Positions 1-10,934 of a stretch of 64,000 nucleotides of DNA are shown here, piece by piece; position 1 is the first letter of the stretch; the number at the start of each line of letters is the position of its first letter. Made by a program: the position numbers and the translations under genes. A model generated the notes under the pieces. It was not told the origin of the DNA, ran no database searches, and was given only the letters and a program-made list of their open reading frames with translations. The stretch is taken from positions 1,612,001-1,676,000 of the forward strand of contig JAJOHG010000001.1 in the NCBI GenBank assembly GCA_021029095.1. Direction: 5' to 3'. Origin of the DNA: Phellopilus nigrolimitatus. Its lineage: Eukaryota > Basidiomycota > Agaricomycetes > Hymenochaetales > Hymenochaetaceae.

Positions 1-1
1 C

Positions 2-205
2 GCCGTAACGCGCGTGTTCGACGCGTCGAGCACCGTAGAGAGGATCAGGGCGACTTCTTCGCCTCTCGCGGCATACGCAGGGCGTGCTTTGAGAGACGAG
101 GGATTCGTCGTCGTTGAACGTGGCCCCAAAGTCGGTCTATTTGGGTGGACAACGTTAACATATGAGCTCACCAGAGAGAGGTGGGCTGCTCGGAAAGACA
201 AATAG
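2..205 (+). CDS. 3' end of an unidentified protein (partial)
   Basis: An open frame runs in from the left window edge and stops at TAG 203-205, giving the last 67 or so residues of a protein. It includes a hydrophobic-then-basic segment (GFVVVERGPKVGLFGW) and ends in a charged tail (ERWAARKDK). A strand-plus-helix pattern of this kind could suit the C-terminus of a Rossmann-type enzyme such as a methyltransferase, but I do not recognise the family and assign no function. Codon use and high GC resemble the neighbouring real genes, and AT-rich non-coding sequence follows directly, which supports a true gene end. The upstream part lies outside the window. Confidence 0.5.
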   Translation, partial: AVTRVFDASSTVERIRATSSPLAAYAGRALRDEGFVVVERGPKVGLFGWTTLTYELTRERWAARKDK

Positions 206-363
206 TAGCAGTATGCACTTAATTAATATACCCCTCGCTCTATTAATCTAGAAATTGAATAAGCCGTCAGCGTCAGGGAGACTTCAGAGAATATGAAATA
301 CAATTTGTTTGGTAATTAGGCTACGACGAGTGGATGCGACTCGCGTTAACGACGATCCTTAAG

Positions 364-1700
364 ATGACGTTCCTCACAACCATCCTTAACGGCCAGCAAA
401 AAAACAGCAGTTCCTTCCTACTGCTCCAATCATCGACAGCACAATCGGCTCTCCCAGTTCTTCGTGGCATACTCGATGCGCAGGCCGCGCACGAGCTTGT
501 ATTGATATGTTCGCTTATATGCACCGACAAATTTGCTAGGACGGAAAGATATTCAAGTGTTTGACTGGACCGCGGAAGTACGAGGGTACGAAGAGAAACC
601 AGTCAGTTGGGAAGACAGGACTTGCGAAACTTCGAGAGACGGTCAAAGGTGTGAGGTCTCCTGCGAGCCTTTTTGTTTTTAGCAAAACCGAAATTAAGAG
701 CTACTTCAGAGTCTTCCAGACCTGTGACTGTTGTCGTCGACTCTGTCGATACACTACATGAGGACCTCGAATCTCCGTCAGAGACGTATAAATTCCTTTC
801 GCAGATTCTTTCTTCCCTGCATTCACGCAAAGGTGCGCATCTATGTACCTCGTGCTTCCTATAATGTCTGACTTAATCAAACAGATACATCCCACTTGAT
901 CTGCCATCTTACCTCGCTCTCACCCCTTCTCCCCCTCCTCATACAACCCAGCTTCTCATCATCCCTCACATATTTAGTCGCTCACCCGCCGGTGCTCCTC
1001 ATGCACATCGCCTCCGCGTACCTCACGCCTCCGCCACCCCCCGCGTCTGACGCGTCGTCGTCCGAGAACCTCAAGTTCTGGCGCGCCTTCATCCCGCTCG
1101 CGGAGCGCGCCCGCGATGTCGAGCGGCTCGTGTTCGGCGCCGACGGTGCGGGCGGCGCGGGTGGGGGGCCCTCGGACGAGCTGGTCGTGGAGGTGCTAGT
1201 CCGCGGGAGGGGCGGAGACGCGCCGATTTCGAACGCGGGCCCGGGCTCGGGGAGAAGGCGAGGCGTAGAGAGGGTGCTCGAAGGCTGGTGTGCAGCCAAG
1301 GGCGGGTCGGTCACGCTCGAGGAACTGGATTCTTTGAGAGGCGTTTGGCGGAGAAAGGCAGCCGTGGAGCAGGTACGGTTTCATGCGCATATATGCAGAT
1401 TATTTGGCTTAATTTTGGTCTTGACAATTATGCTTTCCTGAAGGACGCGCCGGATCCAACCAAAAATCTGACTTTCAACCTGAGCTTGACTGAGTCCCAG
1501 CAAGCTTCTCGCTCACAAGTACCCCTCCCATACGAGCACGATGGTGCGTCTGGTTTTATTCTGGTTGACGAAGATAACTTTACAACGATATTCACACAGG
1601 AAAAATGTCCAATCAAAGCCAAAACGCCCACATATTTTACGATCCCGACTCCGCGGATGATTTGGACGATGAAGACCCAGATGAAGACCTGGACATATGA
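364..1700 (+). CDS. ELP5: Elongator complex protein 5 (Elp5/Iki1)
   Basis: Elp5 is one of the RecA-like subunits of the Elp4-Elp5-Elp6 ring of Elongator, which helps modify wobble uridines of tRNA. The N-terminus from ATG 364 has the typical pattern of a short helix, then a hydrophobic strand and LLLQSS. The middle carries VTVVVDSVDTL and TYKFLSQILSSL (about 727-831). The C-terminal part has the family signature FNLSLTESQ followed by LPYEHD near 1466-1545, and the protein ends in a very acidic tail (DDLDDEDPDEDLDI) before TGA 1698-1700. Predicted introns lie near 640-682, 832-885, 1374-1441 and 1546-1600. The frame carrying CSL at about 510 must shift by one base to reach the following GRKDIQVFDW segment; no sensible intron fits, so a one-base insertion near 511-516 is suspected. 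Family assignment is firm; exon details are approximate. Confidence 0.8.
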
Positions 1701-2280
1701 GCATGCGTTGACCGTCGACCCCTTTGTGTACAATTGCACATAGCATTACACTTCTGTAGATAATTGCGCAGTTTTTTTTCTCACAAAAAAGCACGATACA
1801 CGTTACGGTTCGGGCGCGATATGAGGAATACCATGGGTTCTAAGTACGTACGTATTGGAGACGCACTGGCTTGGGGGAGGAGGTAAAAGGGAGGAGGCAA
1901 AATTCGTAGCGAGAAGAGTCGACTCTGATCGACGTTGTCGATTGAAGAGAACGGCGAAAGGACGGAAAGCGACAGACTACGATAACATTCCTGAGTGACA
2001 GACACGAGAGACAGGGAAGCTCAAAAAAATTCAGCGGACGGAGACAAGGAAACCAGAGGGGGGATTTCAGGCGTACAGGGAGCACCGTTTACGAGAAAGA
2101 CGTTGTTTTTGAATTTAATGCGAGAAAAGGCGGGCCTTGAAGGAAACGATTCGACCTATCGAAGACAGTTCAGGGTTCTGGGGAAAGGGACCTTTGATGC
2201 TTTAAGAATACGAGAGCAGCATGATCGAGAAGGGGGAAGCACGGGATAGGTAAGCATTGCACTTAAAATGCCGCGATTGC
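1701..2280. other. Intergenic, convergent 3' flanks
   Basis: This 580-base gap separates the 3' ends of ELP5 (plus) and the KH protein gene (minus). It is purine-rich on the plus strand and holds only short unsupported frames. I see no RNA gene or repeat; it probably contains the 3' UTRs and poly(A) sites of both genes. Confidence 0.5.
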
Positions 2281-3439
2281 TCAAGCAGCATCCTGCTGCT
2301 GAGCCTCCCTGCCCACGCGCCTCTCCTTTTCACTCTCGAGCTGGTTGTAGAGCAGGAAAAGGGCTTTCTCGTTTGCCTCGGGGGTTCCCACAATGGTGAA
2401 CATACGTTCACCAGTTTCATCGTGCGGTGTCTTTGCGATGGAGATCTTGGAACCAGACAGCCGACGAATTTCTGTGATCTTCGTCCCACTGCGACCGATG
2501 ATACACCCGACCATGTCAGACGGGATGGAGATGTTCTGCGTACGAACATTGGCGGACTGCTGCGGACTGGTTGGGGGCAAAGTCTGCGGCGGTGTCGGAG
2601 GGGGTGAGCCACGGACGCGATCTCCATTTGTGCGGCGCGTGCCATTGAAAGAGCCGGAGGGATAGCCGTTAGAAGGACGTCGACCAGTCGACGCACGTTC
2701 TTCGGCACCGGCTCCAGGATGGAAGAGAACGGTGCCCTGGCCGCGCTGCCAGTCCTCGAGCAGACACTGACCTATCTTCTCGATCGCAGCACCTATGGAA
2801 TCCGCACTGCCTTGGACCTCAACGATACGCTCGGTCGATTGAGGAAGCATATCCTTGGAGGCGACCATGCGGGCGCCAGAGTCGTTCTGGATGTCTTTGA
2901 TTTTAAGACCACCACGGCCGATAATGGTACCCATGAGGTTGTGGGAGATGAGGAGACGGAGGGAGGTATTGGAAGGCGGGGATGGTGTCGTGGGCGAGGA
3001 AGGATTCGCATCAATCAGTTGGGAAACTATGAGACGGTACGCCTAAAGAACGAAATTCCGGTCAATACCAGAATACTAGAGAAGTCAAGCAAGTTTATAC
3101 ACCTTTGCAACGTTCTCTACATCGCCACTGACGGTGAGAACGCGCTCATGAACACCAGGGACGACCTTGCTAACACCGGCCTTCACGCCGGTCTCGTCAC
3201 GAAGATCGGCGACGTTCTTGCCACCTTTTCCGATGATGACACCAGCATCCTTGGTGCTGACGAGCGCGCGAAGCGTGAGGGTTTCCTGAGGGGATGGGGA
3301 GGGAGAACGAGAACGACCTTCGGCCGAGTCTAAGTATCCAATATGTGAAGAAGGCGAGAGAACGGAGGAAAGTCAGCACAGGGGGAGCGAGAAACACATG
3401 ACATAAAAACAGACCATCGTCGTGACGAGGAGAGGCCAT
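2281..3439 (-). CDS. Three-KH-domain RNA-binding protein (PCBP / Rnc1 / Hek2 type)
   Basis: Reads leftward from ATG (complement 3437-3439) to TGA (complement 2281-2283), about 338 residues in three exons. A tiny first exon encodes MASPRHDD; an intron follows to about 3332, and a second intron spans 3043-3102. Three KH domains are visible by their GxxG loops: GVIIGKGGKNV (about residue 35), GTIIGRGGLKI (about 122) and GCIIGRSGTKI (about 262), the last two separated by a Ser/Pro/Gly-rich linker. Three KH domains with this spacing match poly(C)-binding proteins and fungal Rnc1/Hek2, which bind mRNA to control stability, localisation or translation. The C-terminus is Glu/Gln-rich. The neighbouring MARVEL gene is divergent, so the two may share a promoter region. 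Which named orthologue it is remains uncertain. Confidence 0.85.
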
Positions 3440-4019
3440 GGTGAGAAAGAAAGGAAGAGGGAGGGAGGAGGGAGGAGGAGAGGAGGAGGGAGAGGAGATG
3501 AGGAGAAGGTGAAGGCGGAGGGGATGGGCGGCGGGGGGCGGGAGGAGATGGTCGATGGAAGAAGGTAAGTAGAAGAGTGAGAAAAGAGCCGAATTTTGAA
3601 TATCGGCCGTACTTACGGGGGCGCGTCACACTTCTCACGATACTGCGCTCACGACAACGCCGCCGTTCTGATCATGAGTAACTTGCTCTTACTACTCACT
3701 TGCAGGTATTATTGGGACTTCCAGTCGCGAGCGTATTCGTCCCTTTTGTCTCTCAGAAGCATGCCATCTTTTCCAGCTAGTAAAATGCCGGACTTTATAC
3801 TAGTTTACTACTGATCTTGGTCCATATTGGCTTTCATGCTAATGCTCAAGTGAAATGTAACTTGCGGAAACCTCGTGCCTTCGCCTAGTCTTCACCACGG
3901 GTCAAAAACATGTCTATGCCTAACGCACCTGCTCCCCTCTCTCGTGTTCTCGTCTGTTCAGCAAAGAGATCTCACTAAGCCAAGTGACATCCAGGCCAGC
4001 ACTGTGAAGTCGATTAGCT
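3440..4019. promoter_or_regulatory. Divergent promoter region with long GA/CT tract
   Basis: The gap between the divergent KH-protein and MARVEL genes contains an almost pure GA tract at about 3440-3545 (CT-rich when read in the direction of the KH gene, directly upstream of its ATG). Pyrimidine-rich stretches just upstream of start codons are common in fungal core promoters and 5' UTRs, so this is probably the KH gene leader. The remainder to 4019 shows short open frames but nothing I can support as a gene. Confidence 0.45.
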
Positions 4020-4713
4020 ATGCGAAAAGCCTCGCAGTCAATTCACTACCATCCATTTTTCTTCCTCCTCATGGCACTGGTGGCCATGACGGAACTGGGC
4101 TTGACGTCGTTTCTCATCAATGCCGGAAATGACAGTGACACTTGGCCCACTCCTCAGTACCACAGCTTGTCTGTAAACTGCCGTCTATCAGTTTTTGTTT
4201 CCCCCTTGTGACTAAGAGTCGGGCAGGTTGATCTTTTTCTGCTTCAATGCTGTGTGGACGACGTTATTCGCAACGTCATATATCCTCTGGATCGTAGATG
4301 GCGCCGTGCATGTGCTCGCAAGCATCGCAAGCTCGGTCGCATGGTTGTTCGTGAATACCATGTTATGGGTAAGTTGAGCGTCCTCTTTTTACGCAGAAAG
4401 TGTTCGTGATCACCCTCCTCTAAAAACTCTTCGTATACAGGCCATCTCTTCGGGCATTATGTTGCACACCAGAGGAGGAGGGAACTGCGCCGGAGTGCCC
4501 ACCATCTCACGGTTCGTCAGCGACCGTCTTCCCTCTCCGCCTCCGCCTGGTCTGAATGCATTGCGCAGCAGCTGTCGACAGTCGTTGACGGTGATGGCCC
4601 TTGGTTGGACCGAACTTGGCCTTTCCATCGCGACTCTGCTGGCAACTTGCTTCTGGGTTCGCGCAAGCAGACGCAGGAGGAGCTTCGTGAACGATTCTCG
4701 ACGCTTCGTATAG
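4020..4713 (+). CDS. MARVEL-like four-helix membrane protein
   Basis: From ATG 4020 to TAG 4711-4713, four predicted exons give a protein of about 160 residues with four hydrophobic helices: one around FFFLLMALVAMTELGLTSFL, two in the second exon (LIFFCFNAVWTTLFATSYIL, then VLASIASSVAWLFVNTMLW) and one near the end (ALGWTELGLSIATLLATCFW). The TELGL motif in helix 1 recurs in helix 4. A short loop with cysteine (GGGNCAGVPTISR) precedes the last helix. This layout is typical of the fungal MARVEL family, small proteins of plasma-membrane or vesicle domains. Predicted introns are about 4172-4217, 4371-4440 and 4512-4568; the last is a multiple of three, so the frame stays open across it. Function of individual fungal members is mostly unknown. 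Confidence 0.65.
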
Positions 4714-5054
4714 GAACAAAGATAGATACGTTTGCTGAACGATTATTTACGTGGGCTTATTTGATTGTTTTCGCGACATTTCGCACTGTAATCCTCAATC
4801 ACTATGTACTCTGTCTTGTAGGTTCTTATTTACATCTTCTCAAGCCTGGATTCCCATGTTGAATGTCGATATCCTTGTGTGAAGATGCTTTGCCTCTGTT
4901 GCGGATTCGACTTACAGATAGTGGGCTTTGCTGAAGTACATGTATTTTCTGTACATAGTACATACATAAGTTATCGCGGAGATTGAATTTAGGCGAAGCT
5001 ATACGATGTACTCATCGCGAGTTCACCACACGCGACCACTTAGAGCTCCTTGGA
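4714..5054. other. Intergenic
   Basis: AT-rich spacer between the tandem MARVEL and lipase genes, including the short palindromic-looking run tacatgtattttctgtaca near 4937. No gene or RNA is visible. Confidence 0.4.
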
Positions 5055-6355
5055 ATGTGGTGGACGCCGGTCTATCTGTTCCTTTCGGTGTTCTGCATAT
5101 TCCGAAGTACATTGTATTCACTGCTCGCCTTCCTGCATCTCCGCCGTCCACCAAGGCTCGGAAGGCCGATGTCAACCCCGCCTGCATATGTCCTCTCCGA
5201 ACGCCAGCGTCGCATGTACGCGCGCGAGAAGGAGGAAAACTTCCGCTGGATCGCCCGCTGGCTCTCTTCGCTCTCGTCTCGTATCCTCACCCACGAAGAC
5301 CTCGTCGCGTCCGCGCTGCAGCTCGAAATTGCGGACATCGGGCAGTTCGCGGAGGTTGCGCACGGGTCGGTCGACCCAGACTTCGTGTGGAAGAATCTCA
5401 GCCGGCTGGTGCAGCCGACCTTTCCGCTGGAGGGCTACAATGCTCTTGAGGGGTCGGAGCTTCTGGGCACGTTACACGGCGAGGCGGCAAATCTGCAGGC
5501 CTACATAGCATATCGCCCGGCAACTCGCCAATTGATAGTCGCGTTTTCCGGCACATCATCCCTCGCCCAGACATTCTATGACTTAGACTTCCGCATGTTG
5601 CAGTATCCGTTCTCCGATAGGGTTGGTGGGGAAGCGAAGGTGCACAGGGGGTTTTGGTCGCTGTTTCAGGGTTTGAAACAGTGTGTGCTCGATGAACTGG
5701 GGAAGGCCCTTGAGTCATTGGACGTGCGCGAGCTAGTGATCACTGGGCATAGCATGGGCGGTTCTCAATCGTTCTTACTTGCTATGGAGCTGCTCCAAAG
5801 TGCTTTGCGACCACTAGATTACCCGGGCTTTCGTTTGCGGCAAGGTCTTCCGATCAAACTAGTTGCGTTTGGAAGTCCGAGGATCGGGAATGTGGCTCTA
5901 ACTGAACTTTATCGGACACTAGTCACCAGATACCAAGAAGATCACGGAAAGGAGAGTTTCAAGGATTATCTAGTGAAAGGATATAATGATGGCAAGCCAA
6001 GTCTTTTCGCAACTCCTACTATTATCAACGACTTACTGAAGTATTTTTAACAGGTGCTCATTGTCTTCCTCCCAAAGTCATAGGGTTCAGACATCTGTCT
6101 CAGTCTCCACTATATCTGTTCCACGGAGGTTTATACCGTATTCCACCATCAGAGAGCGAGTGCTCTACCTTCCCTGTGAAACCCGGAGATGATGCCCTAC
6201 CTCCGGAGTATCCGTTGGGTGGTCACAATTATTACAATGACCGAGACATGGAAAAAACTCTGCGACGCTTAAGGTGGCTTGATCTTCTGCATTTGGGTCA
6301 GACAGCATGGGAGGAAAGATACCTGCGACACTTGTCCGAAGAATCGAGCGGTTAG
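5055..6355 (+). CDS. Class 3 (alpha/beta-hydrolase) lipase
   Basis: A fungal class 3 lipase, expected to hydrolyse tri- or diacylglycerols. ATG 5055 is chosen because it is the first in frame and begins a hydrophobic segment (WWTPVYLFLSVFCIF), probably a signal anchor. The nucleophile elbow GHSMGG lies at about residue 234, preceded by the conserved strand and the VAFSGT-type oxyanion segment. FGSPRIGN follows. Exon 2 starts within YNDG and continues with LPP, the equivalent of the catalytic-Asp motif (DxVPHLPP) of Rhizomucor-type lipases; the likely catalytic His is in GGHNYY near residue 372. The protein is about 412 residues. To join these motifs in frame, the only intron (5992-6053, 62 nt) must use a GC donor (TG|GCAAGC) with a normal AG acceptor. 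It ends at TAG 6353-6355, convergent with the MFS gene. Confidence 0.88.
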
Positions 6356-6470
6356 TTCTGATTAGCCGTCAAATGGATGAGCAGCGCAAGTAACTTATCC
6401 CATACAATTTAACAATTTATGATTACATGTACATGTACTATTACAGACTACATCGCTGCTAGAGCATTTA

Positions 6471-8726
6471 CTACCCCCTATCCTTCTTTGCGCGAAGTTT
6501 CAAGAATGCCGTGCCAATAAAGAACAACCACGCAAACGCAATAAGACAGACACTAATCACACCAAAGATTTCTCCTCGCAAGAGCTCGCCTTTCGTCTGC
6601 GCTTCTCCGGAGACGGATGCCTCTGCCTGTGCTTGCCACGCTTGTGGCTCCTCGGTCAGCAACGGCTGTTCCTCCCCTTCAGGAACATCGACCACTCTTG
6701 ACCCTCCTGCTAAGGGCATTACTGGGGACCCGTTCGGCGATGAAGTCTCTCTATGCTGTAATGAAAGAGACCTCGAGCTGTTCTCCTTCGCTAAGCTCGG
6801 ATTTCTACGGCTCGGCTTCGGCTGTCGGTCGGATTCCGCATCAAACACGATCTCGTCCTCTTCATCCGTAGTGTCTAGACGAAGGCTGCGCGCGACTGCA
6901 GACGCTTGTCGTTTCCGCCTCCGATCCAGTGCCCATAAGCCGACGATGGCAAAGAACTGGCAAATATTCAAGAAGAGAAAGAGACCGAGGAGTCGTTGAA
7001 TAGCGCCCAGCTGGCTCGAAGACGTCTCAGATGTGGCAGTCGCCTGAGCGTTTTCTGTCTTCACTCTATCCAAGAATAATCCAGCAAAGGTCTGGAATAT
7101 AGTAGACCCAGTTTGTTCTAGCTGATATAGGGTGTCAGTGTAGTTAAAATTGAGGAACATAATGTATCGACCCACGCTTTTATGGGCACCTAGTGTGGTC
7201 GGAACATATTTTGAAGAAACGAGGGTTGGTACAATGATAACGAGCAGTACTGCAGAAAGAATAATTATACGTCGCGTTGAAGATAAATAAAAGTATTGTT
7301 ACGCACAAGGCGCGAAACCTTGTCCGATGCCGTATAATGCTACGGCGGGTACAGGTGTTCCAGTGATTTTCGGAGGCAGGACGAGCCAAAAGTAGCATAG
7401 CGTTGTTAGCACGGAGGACAGGAGAAACAGTTGGTGAAGGATAGACCGATGCTTCATGTGATCAATCAAGTACCCGCACTGCACAAGCAAACATTCAAAA
7501 TTCGTCATCTATATCTTCGAGTTGAAATTCATGAGTGCGTACAATTGGGTACAGAAAAACGCTCCCAGCGAGTAAAAATGATGCTTCACTGCTTGCATCG
7601 TGCTCCGATAAGTCATACCGCTTCTCAAAGATGTTTCTTTAATTGTATCGAACACATCAGATGATCCCTCTCTTTGCACTCCGTACGAGCAAAACAGCTT
7701 ACGACGCAAGGTGAGTGAACGGCGACCAAATAGCACCACATAGGACATTAATTCCAATGTAGCTAAGGACCCTGCAATCAATAAAAATTCAAATTGGTTG
7801 CAGAGAAACTCACGCCCAAAAAACATCACCCAGTTTTGTTATATCCCTGGTATGTACAGATCGCTTCTTCGCGACCTGCTTCAGAGCCTGTGCCTCGGAA
7901 AGGCTTTCTACGCGGATATTTCGTGCTTCTCGACGCAACTCTGATGATTCTAGCTCCGTACCAGAACTGTTCACAAGCCATTTTGAGGCAGAAAGATAGA
8001 CAAGATTCATCGTAAAGGAAAATGCAGCTAGGGACGTAGCGGCGACGAAAGGAGCTCGGTTGCCATAATTCTCAGAAAGCGGGTAAGAGGTCCGAGCGGC
8101 CACAAAAGAAGAAGCCTTTCCCACCACTAATCCAAGTGCCATTGACAGACCGAGTCCGTGGTCCTTGAAAAAGCGAACAATTATAGATTCTTGCACCACA
8201 GCAAGGGGACTGACACCGAGTCCAAATATAAACATCCCAAGAGTCATTAGGCGAACGCTTTCCATAATATCTCCAAGCAAAAGTACTGCTTGGCCTAAAG
8301 AGAATTATATCAAGCATCTTGGAAATACCGAGGGCACTACGTCTACTCACCAAGAAGAATAAGACCAGTCGCAATGATGCTTGTGATAGTCGTTCCGAGA
8401 TGCCCAGCTAGAAATCCTCCTAGCAGTGGCGTCCATGTGCTGTTCAAACTAAACGCAGCTATTAAGAGACTGAATTCTGTATTTGAGGTTCCCATTTCAC
8501 GCGAAAGTCTGGTCTTCAGGGGTCCTAATATGTACGATGCACTGTAAGCAATTAGTATGACTGCCACAGCTCAGAGCGAAAGAAGCGTACTAGTGGCTGC
8601 CTATACTTAAAGAGCAAGCACAGAGCAAGGCTAATGCCCTGACCAGATATACTCGCGAACCGCTGCGGGGTTCCACCTCCAACGATGAGTGAGAGAGCAA
8701 GGAGCGAGTAGACCGCATACTTGCTG
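6471..8726 (-). CDS. MFS transporter (MFSD1-like fungal family); 5' end uncertain
   Basis: Reads leftward through about seven exons and ends at TAG (complement 6471-6473). The translated pieces give roughly 12 hydrophobic helices: LLALSLIVGG, then FSLLIAAFSL/WTPLLGGFLAGHLG, MTLGMFIFGLGVSPLAVVQESIIVRFF, FVAATSLAAFSFTMNLVYL, VLSYIGINVLCGAIW, LLVIIVPTLVSSKYVPTTLGAHKS and a C-terminal pair. The segment SSKYVPTTLGAHKS plus LEQTGSTIFQTFAGL matches a conserved fungal MFS group related to lysosomal MFSD1; substrate unknown. A long acidic/Ser-rich cytosolic insert (about 6600-6900) precedes the last helix. The first exon has no in-frame ATG, so the true start lies in an unrecognised small upstream exon or within the narrow gap to the divergent mS35 gene. 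Predicted introns include about 8285-8349, 7771-7812, 7493-7555 and 7244-7311. Confidence 0.72.
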
Positions 8727-8845
8727 GGTGCATGGTGGTCGGAATTAAAGTAGTAAGTACGGATCGCCAAATGCGGAGACCGTGCGAATCAATTCGATTT
8801 GCTTCCCGCCAATTTGTTCTCTCACGCGCCCAGGCAGCGGCAGCC

Positions 8846-9754
8846 ATGAAGTGTCTGGCAAGTTTCGCCAAGTCGTGTCCCGCCCGGGGCTTTCATTCTT
8901 CTATATTGGCATCCTATCCCCGTCGACCAACAGGGATAAAGGCCCCGCCTAAGCTGGCGAAAACTGGTATTCTCATGGACGGCTCCGAAGAAGACATGGA
9001 GGAGGAGATACCTTACGAGGAGCGGAACGGACATGGTAGCAGTTCGGCAGGCCATATGCTGTTGCGCCAGCAGCGCCATATGCTCAATTACATGCGGTTG
9101 ATAGAGCACGACATGCCCAATCTCGTCCGTGAGTACAACCCAATCGCACCGTTTAAGACTTCCGGTGCTTATTCTGTTTTCACTCTGATTAGGATGGCGA
9201 GAACCGTTCACGCCTCCGACATCTGACCGTCCGTTGGTCGTACGTACCATCAACTATGGTGGTGAGGAGCATCCAGCAACCGCTAAGCGGACCGTTGTCG
9301 TGGCCGTTGCACATTTACCTCTTGATGGTTCGAAGGCGCGGCATACTTTCAAGCTCCTAGCGGGCCCCAGGTGGTCTCCGTCGCCTCCGCCCGATTCTGG
9401 CATTGGACCATCTGAAGGGAAAGATGAGGATGGTTTCATAAAGATCTCATGTGAAGATTTCCCTCAACCCGGAATGAACTTGAAGTGGATCAGCGACGTC
9501 CTAGACAGACTAGTCGCCGAAGCAAACGTACGTGACCCGTGAAACCTCTCACTTTCTTTCTTTCATCCTCGGGTAAATTGTTACTTAATGCCGACCCATA
9601 GGCAAACAGCAAAAAGTTTGGAAACGTCCCGTTGGATACAAGGCACATTGAATCCAAGAAACGGAAGGCGAAGAAGGGGGAAATTCGTGGCATGCCTCGT
9701 CCAACGATACAGGACTTCCCCCGAGCATGGCTTCCAGGTCCTGCGAGCGCGTAG
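8846..9754 (+). CDS. RSM24: Mitochondrial small ribosomal subunit protein mS35 (Rsm24)
   Basis: Three exons (8846-9128, 9193-9527, 9602-9754) give 256 residues with consistent phases and canonical GT-AG introns. The N-terminus (MKCLASFAKSCPARGFHSS) is basic and Ser-rich without acidic residues, a good mitochondrial presequence. The body holds the mS35 signature: NYMRLIEHDMPNLV, the strand pair RPLVVRTINYGGEEHP, FKLLAGPRWSP, and the C-terminal KISCEDFPQPGMNLKW followed by VLDRLVAEAN. It ends in a basic, Pro-containing tail at TAG 9752-9754. The protein belongs to the small subunit of the mitochondrial ribosome. It is divergent from the MFS gene and convergent with the orphan secreted protein gene. 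Confidence 0.85.
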
Positions 9755-9973
9755 AAATTTGATTCGATCCCTCCGCTGTTGCTTTATCTTTAGAATTCTA
9801 GGCTTTATCGTTTTTACGGCTCTGCGGCGCAAGACAAAAACATAAGTTCGAGCGAGCTCTCAGTCTTGTCGCCGATGTTTGAAGTATGTCGTGGTAGTAA
9901 TCATGGTAAGGAAGGTAAAGTTACAACAAATGCTAGTGTGCTTGTGGCTAGTATTAAATCGTACGAGAAATGT

Positions 9974-10934
9974 CTATAGCAAGCAAAAGCCCAGCAACTT
10001 CAGCCCGGAGGAACAAGTCAAATCATTTGCTTGCCCCATCAAGGCATTCAACAGCGGTACTAGCGGCTTCAGAAGCCCGTCCGTTATGTTCTCAGTCACG
10101 TCGAGGATGCTGTCGATCAAGCATTTGATATCGTAGACGACTGAAAGAAGAGAAGTTAGTGCCAAGAAAGTCATGGCAGACGACGACATACTAGGACCAA
10201 GAACGGGACCAAGGCCCGGAATATTATATATCATGGCGGTTACGGCACTCAGCGCGTCCTTGTTGGAATTGACGTAGTCCTTGAGTAGAGTTTCGAGTAT
10301 GTTTGTCTTGTCATAGTTGGCCAATCCTTTGTCGGCTCCCAGTTGACCAAATAGATTGTCGAAAGTTTGTGCAGATTGATGGAAAGCGGTCAGCTTAGCG
10401 GCGGCGTTCTGCTGAAAAGTAGCGCTATTCCCGTCCTGCGAGGCCGACTGTGATGCCAATTCCTCTGTATAGAACATTAATTCCGCGTTCGATGTCCATT
10501 TTAGATGACGAATGCAACTCACGGAGGCCCTGTGAGTTCGATACCATGCCGTCGCGAGCGCTAGCTAGATCCGTCATTTTTGAATCGTAATCGGGGTCAC
10601 GGCGCATGGCACGATAAGCACTAGAGGCGATCGGGGCCGTTTGATGAACAGCAGAGGCATTCCCAGACCGCAATTGAGTCTCGTGCTTCGTAGAGAGCTC
10701 GTTGGCAGCTTGCGTATGAGTGACAGGAACGGACAAGTGTGACCGCCTCCCTATGTGGTGCCGGGTGGCATGAGCGATTGGCCCGAAGTGGCTGTTGTAG
10801 TCGGCCGCCCTGAGGGGCATAGGAAGAGGAATAGGCGAAGCCATAGCAGAGACGGGCATTACGGGAGCCACGATGAGCGTGGCACCCAGCATAACTGGCA
10901 TAGCGAGGACTAGGGTGCGCAACAGAGAGGGCAT
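9974..10934 (-). CDS. Orphan secreted protein, hydrophobic C-terminal region
   Basis: Two exons (10523-10934 and 9974-10464, intron 10465-10522) give about 300 residues from ATG (complement 10932-10934). The first 30 or so residues are a strong signal peptide (LLRTLVLAMPVMLGATLIVAP) followed by a Pro-rich stretch. Next comes a polar, His/Ser/Asp-rich region, then a helical-looking Gln/Ala-rich region (QQNAAAKLTAFHQSAQTF). The C-terminal 90 residues are rich in Leu, Gly and Pro, with a membrane-like segment (SSAMTFLALTSLLSVVYDI) and three cysteines. I recognise no family. The layout resembles small secreted proteins of mushrooms, possibly surface-active or cell-wall attached, but that is inference. 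The intron phase fits and codon bias looks genuine, so the gene is probably real. Confidence 0.6.

Noticed and set aside
2202..2708. Arg/Ser-rich minus frame over the KH gene
   Set aside because: Alternate frame of the KH-protein exon; the KH motifs are in the other frame.
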